The position numbers and the translations under genes were made by a program. Below, piece after piece: positions 38,457 through 49,100 of a DNA stretch of 64,000 bases. The notes under the pieces were generated by a model. The model searched no databases. It saw only the letters and a list, made by a program, of their open reading frames with translations, and was not told where the DNA came from. Position 1 is the stretch's first letter. Every line of letters starts with the position of its first letter. The DNA comes from Paracyclopina nana (lineage: Eukaryota; Arthropoda; Copepoda; Cyclopoida; Cyclopettidae): NCBI GenBank assembly GCA_019096065.1, contig JAGUCH010000005.1, positions 1 to 64,000 of the forward strand, read 5' to 3'.

Positions 38457-38933
38457 TCAACCAACGATTGTGGATTCACCAATATCAGTTGCATTAAATT
38501 CACTCACAACCACTGTGGAACTGCTTTCGCACTTTGACACCAGATGAGCATTTGACGAGATGATTGATATCGAGAATCCGGATGTGGCCCTTTTGATCTC
38601 CTCTTCCTGCTGCTTTTTGGCAGCCACTTGGAGTGTGCCAACCATTCGCATCTTGGCAAAAATCTTTGCCTTATTGACCACATTGGCATCAGCCGTCATG
38701 GCTTTTGCTCTCAAGTAGCGCTTGCAAGCATTGATCCTTGAGTCAATGGCATGTTTGGTATCTTCGGTGAATTTCGTGATGGCTGCATCAAAGTGGATGT
38801 AGACTATGATGAGAATAAGCAGAAGAAAGGATCCTGCCACCACGCCAGCCTTGATCCCCATGTTGCTGAAAAGGCCAGTTTGGCCTTCCTGATCACTCTC
38901 GTCATTCGTCATCATGATTATCCGATTTGTCAT
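38457..38933 (-). CDS. Small single-pass membrane protein, paralogue 1
   Basis: Intronless frame of 158 residues from ATG at 38933; a second in-frame start (MMTNDESD) is six codons on. Layout: acidic N-terminus, one transmembrane helix (GVVAGSFLLLILIIVYIHF), then a basic, helical region (FDAAITKFTEDTKHAIDSRI, CKRYLRAKAM, KIFAKMRMVGTLQVAAKKQQ) and a Ser-rich tail. The family is not recognised. It is clearly homologous to the next gene upstream (39021-39479), with well over half the residues identical from the helix to the C-terminus. FDAAITKF.EDTK and MSKCESSST/VSKCESSST are the best-kept blocks. Confidence 0.75.
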   Translation of the reverse strand: MTNRIIMMTNDESDQEGQTGLFSNMGIKAGVVAGSFLLLILIIVYIHFDAAITKFTEDTKHAIDSRINACKRYLRAKAMTADANVVNKAKIFAKMRMVGTLQVAAKKQQEEEIKRATSGFSISIISSNAHLVSKCESSSTVVVSEFNATDIGESTIVG

Positions 38934-39020
38934 CAACGGGAATAAGTCTTTAAAAGGCTTCACTTGGGAAATATTACATGGGTACGTGAGTATGCAAATT
39001 GAAAAGCCTTTAGAGATGAG

Positions 39021-39479
39021 TCAGCCAACAGTTGAGGAATCGCTCAAGTCATTTGTGGTGAAATCACTGGAAATGATGGTGGAACTGCTCTCACATTTGG
39101 ACATAGTATGAGCATCAGACGAGATGATTGTGACCGAGAGTCCGGTTGTGGCCTTTTTCAGCGTTTCTTCCTGCTCTCTCTTGGCAGCCAATTGGAGTGC
39201 TCCAATCATTCGTACTTTGGCCAAAATCTTGGCTCTGTCGCGTATCTTGAAATCAGCCTTGACAGCTTTGCGTCTCAAGCGACGTTTGTAGGCCTTGACC
39301 TTCGACTCAAAGGCCTTTTTGGTATCTTCGATGAATTTCGTAATGGCTGCATCAAAGTGTACGTACACAAAGATGAGTATAAGGATGACGACGGCTCCTG
39401 CCACTACGGCCAAAGTGATGCCATAGTTGCTGATAAGGCCAATTTGAGTGATATCAAAGGCCTCTTCTTCGCTTTGCAT
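39021..39479 (-). CDS. Small single-pass membrane protein, paralogue 2
   Basis: Intronless frame of 152 residues. The open frame extends upstream only to a TTG, so I place the start at ATG 39479 (MQSEEEAFDI). One transmembrane helix (AVVAGAVVILILIFVYVHF) is followed by FDAAITKFIEDTKKAFESKV, a strongly basic helix (KRRLRRKAVKADFKIRDRAK) and a Ser/Thr-rich tail ending SDSSTVG. It is a tandem duplicate of 38457-38933, in the same orientation, 87 bp apart. The positive residues after the helix suggest a cytoplasmic C-terminus. No known family. Confidence 0.75.
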   Translation of the reverse strand: MQSEEEAFDITQIGLISNYGITLAVVAGAVVILILIFVYVHFDAAITKFIEDTKKAFESKVKAYKRRLRRKAVKADFKIRDRAKILAKVRMIGALQLAAKREQEETLKKATTGLSVTIISSDAHTMSKCESSSTIISSDFTTNDLSDSSTVG

Positions 39480-39832
39480 AATACGAGAGTTGTTGGTGGT
39501 ATCGAAGCGCAAACACTAATATTGAGTGTGTTTGCACTTCCAGCCGTAAATAATAAATGAAGTAGGCAGGAATTAAAGGCCACCACTTCTTAGCTACTTG
39601 AGAAAGCCGCACGTTATGGTATTTCGGGTCCCTTGCAGTGCAGCAGTTACTGCAGTAATACCAGTTTATGAATGGTGGTTAATATACAATGTATCAAAAT
39701 GTGCACCACATTACAATAATTGGTATACATATAGTATACATAGTGCTTTATGAAAAGGCTACCACAAAAGCAATTTAACGTGAAAATAAGCAAGCACTTG
39801 GAGCCTTTTCTCAGAGAACTCGAAAATGACTT

Positions 39833-39838
39833 TTTATT
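39833..39838 (-). other. Polyadenylation signal for the 39859-42866 gene
   Basis: AATAAA on the minus strand, about 20 nt past the TGA of the longer-tail isoform (39859-39861). Confidence 0.6.
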
Positions 39839-39858
39839 GTAATATCCAACAAATCTGA

Positions 39859-42800
39859 TCAAGTTGTGGCTGCAAGGTTGGCAGAGCCGTGCAAGGGGTT
39901 ATCAAATCCTCGCACTGTTGGTAGCTGGGATCGAACCCGAGGCCTCAGGAAGAAGAAGTAGACCGCGCCACTCAAGCCACAACCAAGGACAATCATGAAA
40001 AAGGCCAAAAGAGCCATGTTACCTGTAAAAAAGGGAGATGGCATCAATTAATTCGCCCGTGAGTCAGCTAAATACCATTTGAGAACAAAAACGAGCAAGG
40101 CCACCCCTCCAATAAAGGCCAAGATCAACATGGCTAATCCAAGGCCGGCCATTGCACCTAGTATGTTGTAGTATATGAATTGTTTGACTTTCATATTATA
40201 AAAAATTGCATGTGCCTAGATTTAAGATTATTTTCTTTGTATTTTTTTGCTCTGGCCTGGCATAAGTCCCTTGGGTGCATTATTGCTTACTTAAATGGCA
40301 CTTTGTTGTTTGTTATACTGTTGGAAAGCTTGTAATCTCACCTGGAGTGTAAATTTCATTAGGGTTGGCCTTCGGATTGCTGGGCTGAGTTCTGTCCACG
40401 GTTTCAAAGTAGCTTTTGTCTGCATACAATGCACCAAAAGCCTGCAAAAAAGTAGGATTGCAATTTCATTCACGCCTTTTTCCCTTACTACACTTACTCC
40501 ACTGGTTGTGGGAAGTTCAACTTTAAAGGTGCCCTTTGAGACCACAGCATAGAGGTTGTCCAAGGCTTCTTTTAGAGGCCTTTTGGCCTCTTCCGGAATT
40601 TTGCCCTCATCCGGAACAATGCCCTGAGGGTAATCTAGCAGAGTGAACAAAACATAGAGGGCGTTCTGGTCTGGCTCTTGAAACAGCTCAATGTTTTGAA
40701 CTCGTATTGGTGTCACTCCGGCAGATGCCGCCACCGCTGCTCTCACTTGATCCCTGGCAAGCTTGAGGCCTTGGTAAATGTCAAAATTGGAGTCGTAGCC
40801 AAGCTTGAGCATCTTGTGGCTCACCATCTCTTTGGCAAAGCAAGCTGTCACGTCAAACAGGTTGAAGTCGGGCTCGCCCTGCTTAAAGCCTACTATGTTG
40901 TACATCACCCTTGCTGATAAGTCATTGTACCTCTGAAAATGGCCTGCTGAATTATGAGGAAACACAGCAAATCTTAGCTTACGTTTGCGTCATAGGTCTC
41001 AATTTTGACAGGTACATGATACTGCGGGTCTTCATTGCCCACAATGGCAAACCTGCCTTGACTGTACCAGATGGCTGTGGTGAAGTTTACGTAAGGCTCT
41101 GCGTCAGAGCCTTTCTTGGCCTCCATTGTCAAATAACTCTTCATTTCAATGCCTCTCTCAGCAAACTGCAGGAAAGTCAAATTCATAGGCTTGAATGACT
41201 AATTTAATGATCAACTTACTATGCCATTGTAGGCAAATTTCTTGTCAAACCCCCACATTTGATTGGGACTCTCCATGTCAATCGTTCCATCCGGATTGAT
41301 ATGGATGTCTCCAGAGGTATCGATGCCAATATACGATATTGTGCAGTTTCCGAAGGATTGGTAAGTCCTGTACTTCAATCCGGACATGAAATCCTTCACC
41401 TCATTCACAAATCCTTGACCGTCTCCAGCATATGGATCGTCCGGATTGCCAAAGTCGATTGGCTTGTAGTCAGTGCGGCTGACTTTCATAGGGAAGTCGT
41501 AATACTCTTGTCGTGGCGACACTACCCAGAACGGCTTGTGATCTGGGATTAAAAATAATGTCCTGACCATGGTGAATGCACAAGTGATCAAGTTTATCAT
41601 GCTGAATCAACTTTGATTGAATTCGCATCAACCACAATCATCAGTGAACATGGGTGTTTTCAGTTCAGATTGTTTGAGAATGCAAAACTTCTCACTTGTG
41701 ATTTGAACATGGGTTGGACACAAGTTGACAATTTTCAACATTTTCAACTTTTACCTTCTGCTTGCGGCTTGTAGTGGAATATAGCCTCAGATAAGTAAGA
41801 GTAGTACTCAGGCACTTGTGGTACGCTTTCAGTCATTTGACGCCCTGCACACCAGAGGTCACTGGGAGGATCAAAATAGCCATAGGGCCTGGCAACTAGG
41901 AAATTGCTGAACTCAAAGTAGACTTCAATGAATTTCGGTGCCTCATTGTGGAAAACTTCTTCTCCAGTCATGATTGCCTGAACTGGAACAGACACATTGG
42001 TGCCACCGGTGCTTAACCAGTTGTATTGATCTGCAAAATAGAATGATTCACAAAAAATCCCATTATTAGTTAGAAATAAATCCACATTTATATGCATCAA
42101 GAATGATAAAATTTGTTCACCTGACCAATAGTAAATAATGCTGAATGTTCCCTTTAGATCAGGTTCATCAACTTTAACTTCTCCCTTGAAAGTTTTGCAA
42201 GGGATTCCATTGACTTGAGCTGGATCTCCCTCTGTGTAACTACCATCCATATGAAGCATGTGGGCCACACTGGGAAAAGCTGCACAAAAAGCATGAAATA
42301 AGCCCTCAAAAATCAATCAGTTTTAGGGTGTTTTTACTGTTTCCACCAATTCCCATCACAGCTGCTAGCAAAGAGTTTTCATGCAAGTTGTCAGCATTGC
42401 AAAAAGTGGCTGAAACAAAGGAGGTGTAATAAATAGCAGGTGCATAAGGTGTGGAGGTGCACAAGCTCACCTTCAACTGGATTGCCAAAGGTGGCAACTG
42501 ACAGGAATTCTTTCACTCCGGAGATCTCAGGGTTGTAAATGATTGACTCAGCAAACACAAATGCATTTTGCTTTGAAGGTAGGACAATTTCTAAAATCAA
42601 GTCATATTTTGGTAATGCAGGTAAATTGAGATTTGTTCTTTACCGGACTCATATTTCAAGTAGGCCTTGTCTCCTTCAACGGCCTCAAAAAAGGACACAG
42701 AAAGGCCGGCCCCTTCTCCAAGTCCTTTTTCTGCTGATCGTCGTGCCTTATCCACAATATTTGCTTGGATCCTTGTTGAGTAATATTCCGGCAAAGTGGG

Positions 42801-42866
42801 CAGCTGGCCCCAACTAAGGCCAACCAAGAAGGCCAAAAAGGCCAAAATTAATTGGGCTCTATGCAT
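39859..42866 (-). CDS. Single-pass membrane glycoprotein with alternative TM last exons
   Basis: Exons: 42866-42644, 42590-42471, 42409-42338, 42279-42121, 42030-41755, 41542-41220, 41165-40983, 40932-40498, 40441-40342, then either 40157-40048 or 40022-39859. Every junction is GT..AG and in phase; most introns are 50-90 nt. The N-terminus is a signal peptide (MHRAQLILAFLAFLVGLSWG). The extracellular part is about 600 residues with few cysteines (TFCNADNLHENS, IPCKTFKG, LWCAGR, FGNCTIS) and sequons NVS, NCT and NFT. Two candidate last exons each begin in the same phase and encode Gly-x-Met-Ala plus a transmembrane helix. Exon 10 (GAMAGLGLAMLILAFIGGVA) has a short tail ending WYLADSRAN (666 aa in total). 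Exon 11 (ALLAFFMIVLGCGLSGAVYF) has a longer tail with GFDNPLHG (684 aa). Joining exon 10 to exon 11 would give an immediate stop, so they are alternatives. The family is not identified; a resemblance to arthropod LolA-like-domain proteins is only a guess. Confidence 0.85.
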
Positions 42867-43092
42867 CTTGAGCTGTACAGGCCAGACTCTAAAATGGTCA
42901 TTGCAAAGTACTGTTATCAGCACCTCACATCAATTTGTGGCTTTGATAATGTTTTTAATGCAATTTCACAGCTCAAGGGCGTATTATGTGGATAACCTCA
43001 AATTGCAATCATAGCTCCCCTCAGATACTAAAAAGATCAGCTTGAACTCAAGTCAAATTTTAGTGTCAACAAATGGATGCATGCTTAGAGTT

Positions 43093-43098
43093 TTTATT
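43093..43098 (-). other. Polyadenylation signal for the adhesion GPCR gene
   Basis: AATAAA on the minus strand about 100 nt beyond the receptor's TGA (43196-43198). Confidence 0.5.
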
Positions 43099-43195
43099 GC
43101 ATCAACCTCTCATATGAAAATCAGTAAAATGCAATATTCATTGGTCTTCATATGATGCTGAAGGTGGGCAAATGTCAGTTGATCCGATGCATAAT

Positions 43196-46100
43196 TCAAG
43201 CCTTGGCCTGTGCTTTGCCTTCATTGTCGGAAAGCTCCACTTCGTCGTTGTCAAGGCTGTCCGCAGAGTCATAGTCGCCATCATCTCCCTTTTCAATGTC
43301 CTCGTCCAGACTATCCGGTCCGGATGGCAAGCTTGACATTGAGACTGACCTTGAGCTCATCGCGGATCCAGAGTCACCGAACAAGGCTCCAAAGGCCATG
43401 CGATGCCTCCTTCGCCTCTTCGAAGAGGTCATGTACTTGAGCAGGGGCGAGCCTTTGGTGGTGTCATCGCCGAAGAGTCCAGCCCTGAACCTCCTGGAGC
43501 TCATGCCCAAAAAGGCCATGACAAAGACTCCGGACCAAGCGTTGAGCACTTGGAAGATGGGGAAAAAGTCGGGCATCTCCTTGTCCGGGAATTGCATGTA
43601 GGCAGGCAGAGCAAAGCCCCAAGTCATGCCAAAGATCATCACCATGATTGTCAATCCCGTGCCTAAATTGAATTGCAGTTGATCAATTGACTTGGCAAAG
43701 GACCTAACCCAAACTATTTACAACACCCAAGAATTATGTATTTTCTGGAAGCAATATCCTAGCCTATCACTTCCAGTAACATAAAAATGGTTCATTTTTT
43801 AGGGATAGTTAGCTTCAATGACCCCCACTAAAATTAAAAAATAAAACTTAACTTACTTCTTAGTAAAATCACTAGGGTATACAGAAAGGGTGATATAGCT
43901 ATGCTAAAAGTTGATTATTTCTAACCTGATTAATTTTGCATAATAAGTTTGGTAGCAAATATTAATAGTCTTAAAAAATAATAGATGCTAAACGTTTTTG
44001 AAAAATATGCTGTAATACGATTTCCTCGTGTTATAATTCAGTTTACCGATCCAACTCAGCTCTTTTACATCAAAGTTTTTTTAAGCAATTTGGGGGATAT
44101 TAAATACTTAATGGTCCTGGAACTTCATTAAAACACTCAAAAATCGTTTTTCAAAATTTAAAATTGTATATTTTGAGCTGTGGCATGAAAAATTGAGCCA
44201 TTAAATAACTGACCTCAGATTTCAAGATGGAAAAATACTCGTGTAATTACAGCCATCGCAGGCTCGGGCTAGTAAAGCTGTACTCGAGTTTTCCCATTTC
44301 AAAATCCTCTCTCAGCTCTTTACGAGCCCTACTTTATGATCCCTAGCTCGATATAAATATATATTATGTTATGTGAAGCTATAGGTCAGGATTGTTAAAT
44401 TACTACCAAATGAACCCTGAGAACATTAGCTTTCCAAAAAATGTATATTTTTTGGGTGTTGTAAAGAGTTTGTGTTAGGACTTTCTTCAAATCAATGTGC
44501 ACATGCCATTGATCCGGACGAATCCCGAATAATGATTAATAAAAGACCATTCCAGATTCAGCTATTCAGTGTTTTTCTTCAAAGTTTTACCTTGAGAGGA
44601 TAGCTGTTCGACAACACTGTCTTTCCTCGTCTTGGGCGTCGAGATGTTGAATACGATGACAAAGCAAAGTAGGACAGACAGGGCAGCCGCGATGAGCATG
44701 CCATAGAAGAAAATCATCTTGGTTTCATTGTACCAGCCGATGAAGGCCCTCGGGTCTCTGCCATAGTCCTCGCCGTACAAGTACATGGTTGCCCCGACAT
44801 CAATCATGGGCCATCCGTAGATCATGGGTATGTAGCCCCATGTCTTGCCCCCGATGATCCCGCCTGTGATGGCTCTGAAGGTGGCAAAGGACTCAGCGAG
44901 GAGGGAGAGGCAGAATGCCAGGAACCAGAACTGCTGGAACACAGAGATGGTGATGTTGTCGTGTCTGTCCTTCCGGATTGAGTCCGACTCTGCGACAAAC
45001 ATGGACACCAGTGCAACGAGACAGCAGAAGGCGCTGTTCAACCGGATGATGTGGAACATTTCCCATAGCCCCGTGTTGACAAAGACCACTGCCACAAAGA
45101 CCACCAGAATGAGGATGGACAGGGTGTATCCCACATATTTCACCGCCCACAGCCAGTCATACTCTGGCCCGTATTCTGGAGCTTGCACCATCTCGGCAAT
45201 CAGAGCTTTCAGAGAAAGCATGCTTATTTGATTAAAATGTACATGGGAGTTGTATCCATACCGAATGTTCCTGTGGTGTAGCATTCGCACACAGTGGACA
45301 ATTGCTCGGAGAGCACAGTGGTGCACTTGTCCGCTTCCCAGGCTCCATACCTGCCAATGGCCTCATTGTACACCACACACTTCCTCACCTCAATCTAGGA
45401 AAACATGGTCATATAATGTAGTAGATCCGGAATTGCAAGTATTTACGTTGGTGTCCAGGTCATCCTCGTGCCAGAGGAGTTTCCTCAGTGAGGTTTGGTG
45501 GTCGTAGTGGTAGAACCTGATGGTGATGGGCATGTACCTCATCTGCTCCGGGTCGAGCTTGCAGGAGGACAAGTCCTGCTCCAGTTTGTTGACGTTGGGG
45601 GACACCATGAGCTGCACACTCACCGGTTTGCTGTCCAGCTTCATTTCTCTGGCCCTGATGCTTTGGGGGTTTCGCAGTAGGGGTCCCATCTTGCCATAGC
45701 CATTGTAGATAGCGGTGAGAATGGTGAGCGCCTTGTTACCACAGAGGGACTCGTTGTTGAACTTGATGGTGGAGGGAATCTCGAGGAACTCTCGGTGGTC
45801 AGACCAGTGGGTGAAATTCTTGACGGTGTTGTTGGAGGCAAAGTCCCGGAGGTTGATCCGGGGTCCATACCTTTCGAGTGTGGCTGGGTACATCTTCATG
45901 GCAGTCATGGTGACAGCATTGGAGTGGGAATGGAACATCATCATCTTCTCGCTGGCATCGTAGTAGCCGGGAAAGTCCTCCTCCTCCCTCAAATCCGCGC
46001 TGTTCAGGTAATACATTGCATACTTTTCGATGCGCTTAACCAGTTTGGAGGCGCCCTCCTCATCCGGATCTAACACTATGGAATCCCAACCGGCTCGGTT

Positions 46101-49100
46101 GTCCTCAGTGTCCTCCAGAGGCAGGCTGGCAGTGGGAAGGACGGACTGAAAAACAAATAAGTATCTGGCTTTTTCGTTAGGTTTTTGGCCATATAATGAC
46201 TCACCCATCGCTTGGGCAAATATCTGGGCTTCTCCAGCAATTTGAGCCCGTCAAAGTTGAGCAGTTTCCTTGAGCTTTCGTACTCGAGGTTCTCCCTGTC
46301 ATAGTCTGCCTGCTCCTGTGGAGTTCTCGGGTACACTTTGCCAGAGTTTGAGGCTGCATTGCCGTTGTCCAAGCTGACTATGACAGGCGCGGCCAAATCC
46401 GCGCCGGCCAGCTCTTTGGCCTGGGCCGAAAACTGGGCCGAAACGATGCCCGCCATTTCCATTTGGCCAGGATCCTGCAGCTCCACCCGATCCAGCATCT
46501 CGTTCCACTTGTCCAAAGTCAGCCCCTCAAATTGTGGATCTAAAATGAATCCATCTAATTACCAACTGCTATTATTCAAAACTGAGACAATCCCAAATCA
46601 CTAATCAGCTGACGTTAACGCGCTGAATAGAATCCTTACATGAAATTGGCTCTGAAAATGATTTTAAAAGCTGAATTAAAAGTGTTCGAGCTGCACAATT
46701 GTGAATTTGAAGGATCCGGAGAAATTTCAGGACACTTTTACGAAGGTAAGAAATTGCAAAATTCGGGCAGCCGAAACGTGTTGTTTTTCTTTTAAAAAGT
46801 ACTAGTTTTCCTCAAATCTTTTCATTTTCAAAAGTGAAGTAACTGAGGTTTTTCATTGAAGAGAATAATGAGAAACTGCCAGTTGACAGCTTTTCAAAAG
46901 CCAATCCGGATTCTGGCTTTCGCGTTCACTCGGTTCTTTTTCACAGAAAAAAATGACATTCTCCTTACAAAATCAAAATCTTGAGCTTGTGCAAAGAGCA
47001 TGGCAAGCCTTAATACTTTTGATTTTTAGTACGCAATAAATCAACGGATTTCTTCAATACATTTCAGCATTGATTCAGTATGGCTCTAAAAAAGAATTCA
47101 TTTTTCCACATACACAAGTGTTTTCTTGATTCTAGCCAAAAAAATTAGAGAGCTAAAGCCTCAAAATTGCTGGAGTGAACAAAACAGAAAGCAAAGAAAG
47201 CCTTAAAAAATAAAATCTCGTTTTAGTTAAATTCCATGCGTTTTATGCGTAAGTTCGAATGTCCAACGGATCAATAAAGGCAAACTAAGAAAAATAGTAT
47301 AATAACAATTTCTTTGAAAGAAATTAGGCCCAAATCAATTCTAGGCTGATCTTTTTTACTGAGTTGAATTTATGCACATTTGGTATACGCATTCAGTACC
47401 ATGTCAATAGAATTGGCGTAGGGCGATCCTAGCGGCCTTAATTGGCAACAGCTGGGATTCTCGAGAATAAAACCACCGTAGTTTTTGGAGCTCGAGTAGT
47501 AGTTTGAAATAAAGGCCCCATTAAGCCATATATTAGAATTTTTAGTCAAGTTACGTTGCTAAAACAGCAACCTTACTTGATCAGTTAAGTTCAGCTTGTT
47601 CTAGTCAAGTTCGGTTCGTTTTAGTCATGTTCAGTTGACCGCTGAGCTGACACGCCAACGCGTTGTACATCAGCAGCTGGTGAGCAAAGTTAGCTTTTCT
47701 CAACTAAGCAAACTTCAGTTACTACGCATATGAGAACACTTTTTGTAGCTAAGCTCAGTTTGGCAACTGAACTTAGCCGGGCAAGTGAGCCAGTACTCCA
47801 TAAAATCAAGCTAAGTTAAGTTCTACCTAAATAAATATCTGGGAACGGAACTGAACTAAACTTAACTTTTTTCCCAACTTAACTTGACTAACAGGCCAAT
47901 ATGGGAACGCCCTATATATATAAAGTGTAACCACACTTTGAACTTTGATAGCATCCACTCCCGCGTGTTTCTTGTGACTGCCGGTAGGCGTCGCTGCTCA
48001 AAGTAAACACAAGAGTTACCGTATCCCGCCGTGAAGTAGAGGACCTCGTTGTGGGTGCGGTTGACCTGGAGCTTCCTGGTCCAGATGGTGAGCTCGTCGT
48101 AGGCGGTGCCCGGCCTGCAAAAGTCCGCGTAGCCGTTCATGTCCGCGTTGCGGTGGCAGCCCACCATGGCGATGGGGGGCGTGGTCGCCACTTTCCGCCA
48201 GCTCGGCTCGGTGTAGACGGGCAGGAGGGTGGGCCGGGGCTCCCAGCCGGTCAATGGCGGCCGGTCGAGCGGCTTGATGGCGTGTCCCACCTTCTCGGCG
48301 TTGACGTAGAGCTCGAGGCCGCCCCTGGTGGCGTAGGGCAGAGCGGGGTCGTCCCTGTAGGGCTCCCAGGTGATGCCGATGTTGCTCCAGGTCTGGTTGA
48401 GGAGTTGGCCGCGCACGCGGAGCTGCCAGACGTCCCTGTCGGTGCTGACGACGGCGATGAGGTCCATGCCCTCGTGGTAGATGGCGAGGCCGGGGTAGAC
48501 CCGCCCGTCCGACGCGTTGAAGTCGCCCCCCGTGCTCAACACATACTTGCGCGCGTGGCTCTTCTGCACGTTCAACACGTCCTCGCGGTAGGCCACCTTC
48601 TCCCAGATGCTCACCGAAATCCCGTTCTTGCACTCCTTCGGGTTCAGGATGCACTTGTCGCCCCGCTTCCCGAAATTCGACTTGACGATGCACTGCAAAC
48701 ATTAATTTACTCAGTCCTATGCAGACTGTCCCGTAGATTTCTGCACACTTAGAAATCAAAAGTGTGTGTTACAAATTCGGGAAATATTAGACACAATGGA
48801 TATCATTGGAAAGCTTGAATCTTGGGCCATCTTTTTTTGCTTCAATGGACAAAAGAAATTAAAAGTGAAAAAATGAGAAAACTTAATTTTCCTGAGGCAG
48901 CCTTAATTTTTTTCCCAAAAAAGCAAATTTGCCCAAACTGGCTTTTTTACCAACGCTAAGCCAATCCCGGGCATTTTTCGACATTTTTTTTTATGAAAAA
49001 AAAATCTTGCAGCACTGTGGTGGCTCATCGGAAAGCTAGACAATGGGAAAGGATATTTTTCATTACAAAGAAAAAAGACAATAAGGCCACTGCCAACTAA

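Noticed and set aside
48051-48752. 233-codon plus-strand and 247-codon minus-strand alternative frames over the GPCR ectodomain exon
   Set aside because: Low-complexity Gly/Val/Arg frames caused by the high GC content. The LamG-like frame carries the conserved residues and fits the neighbouring exon phases.
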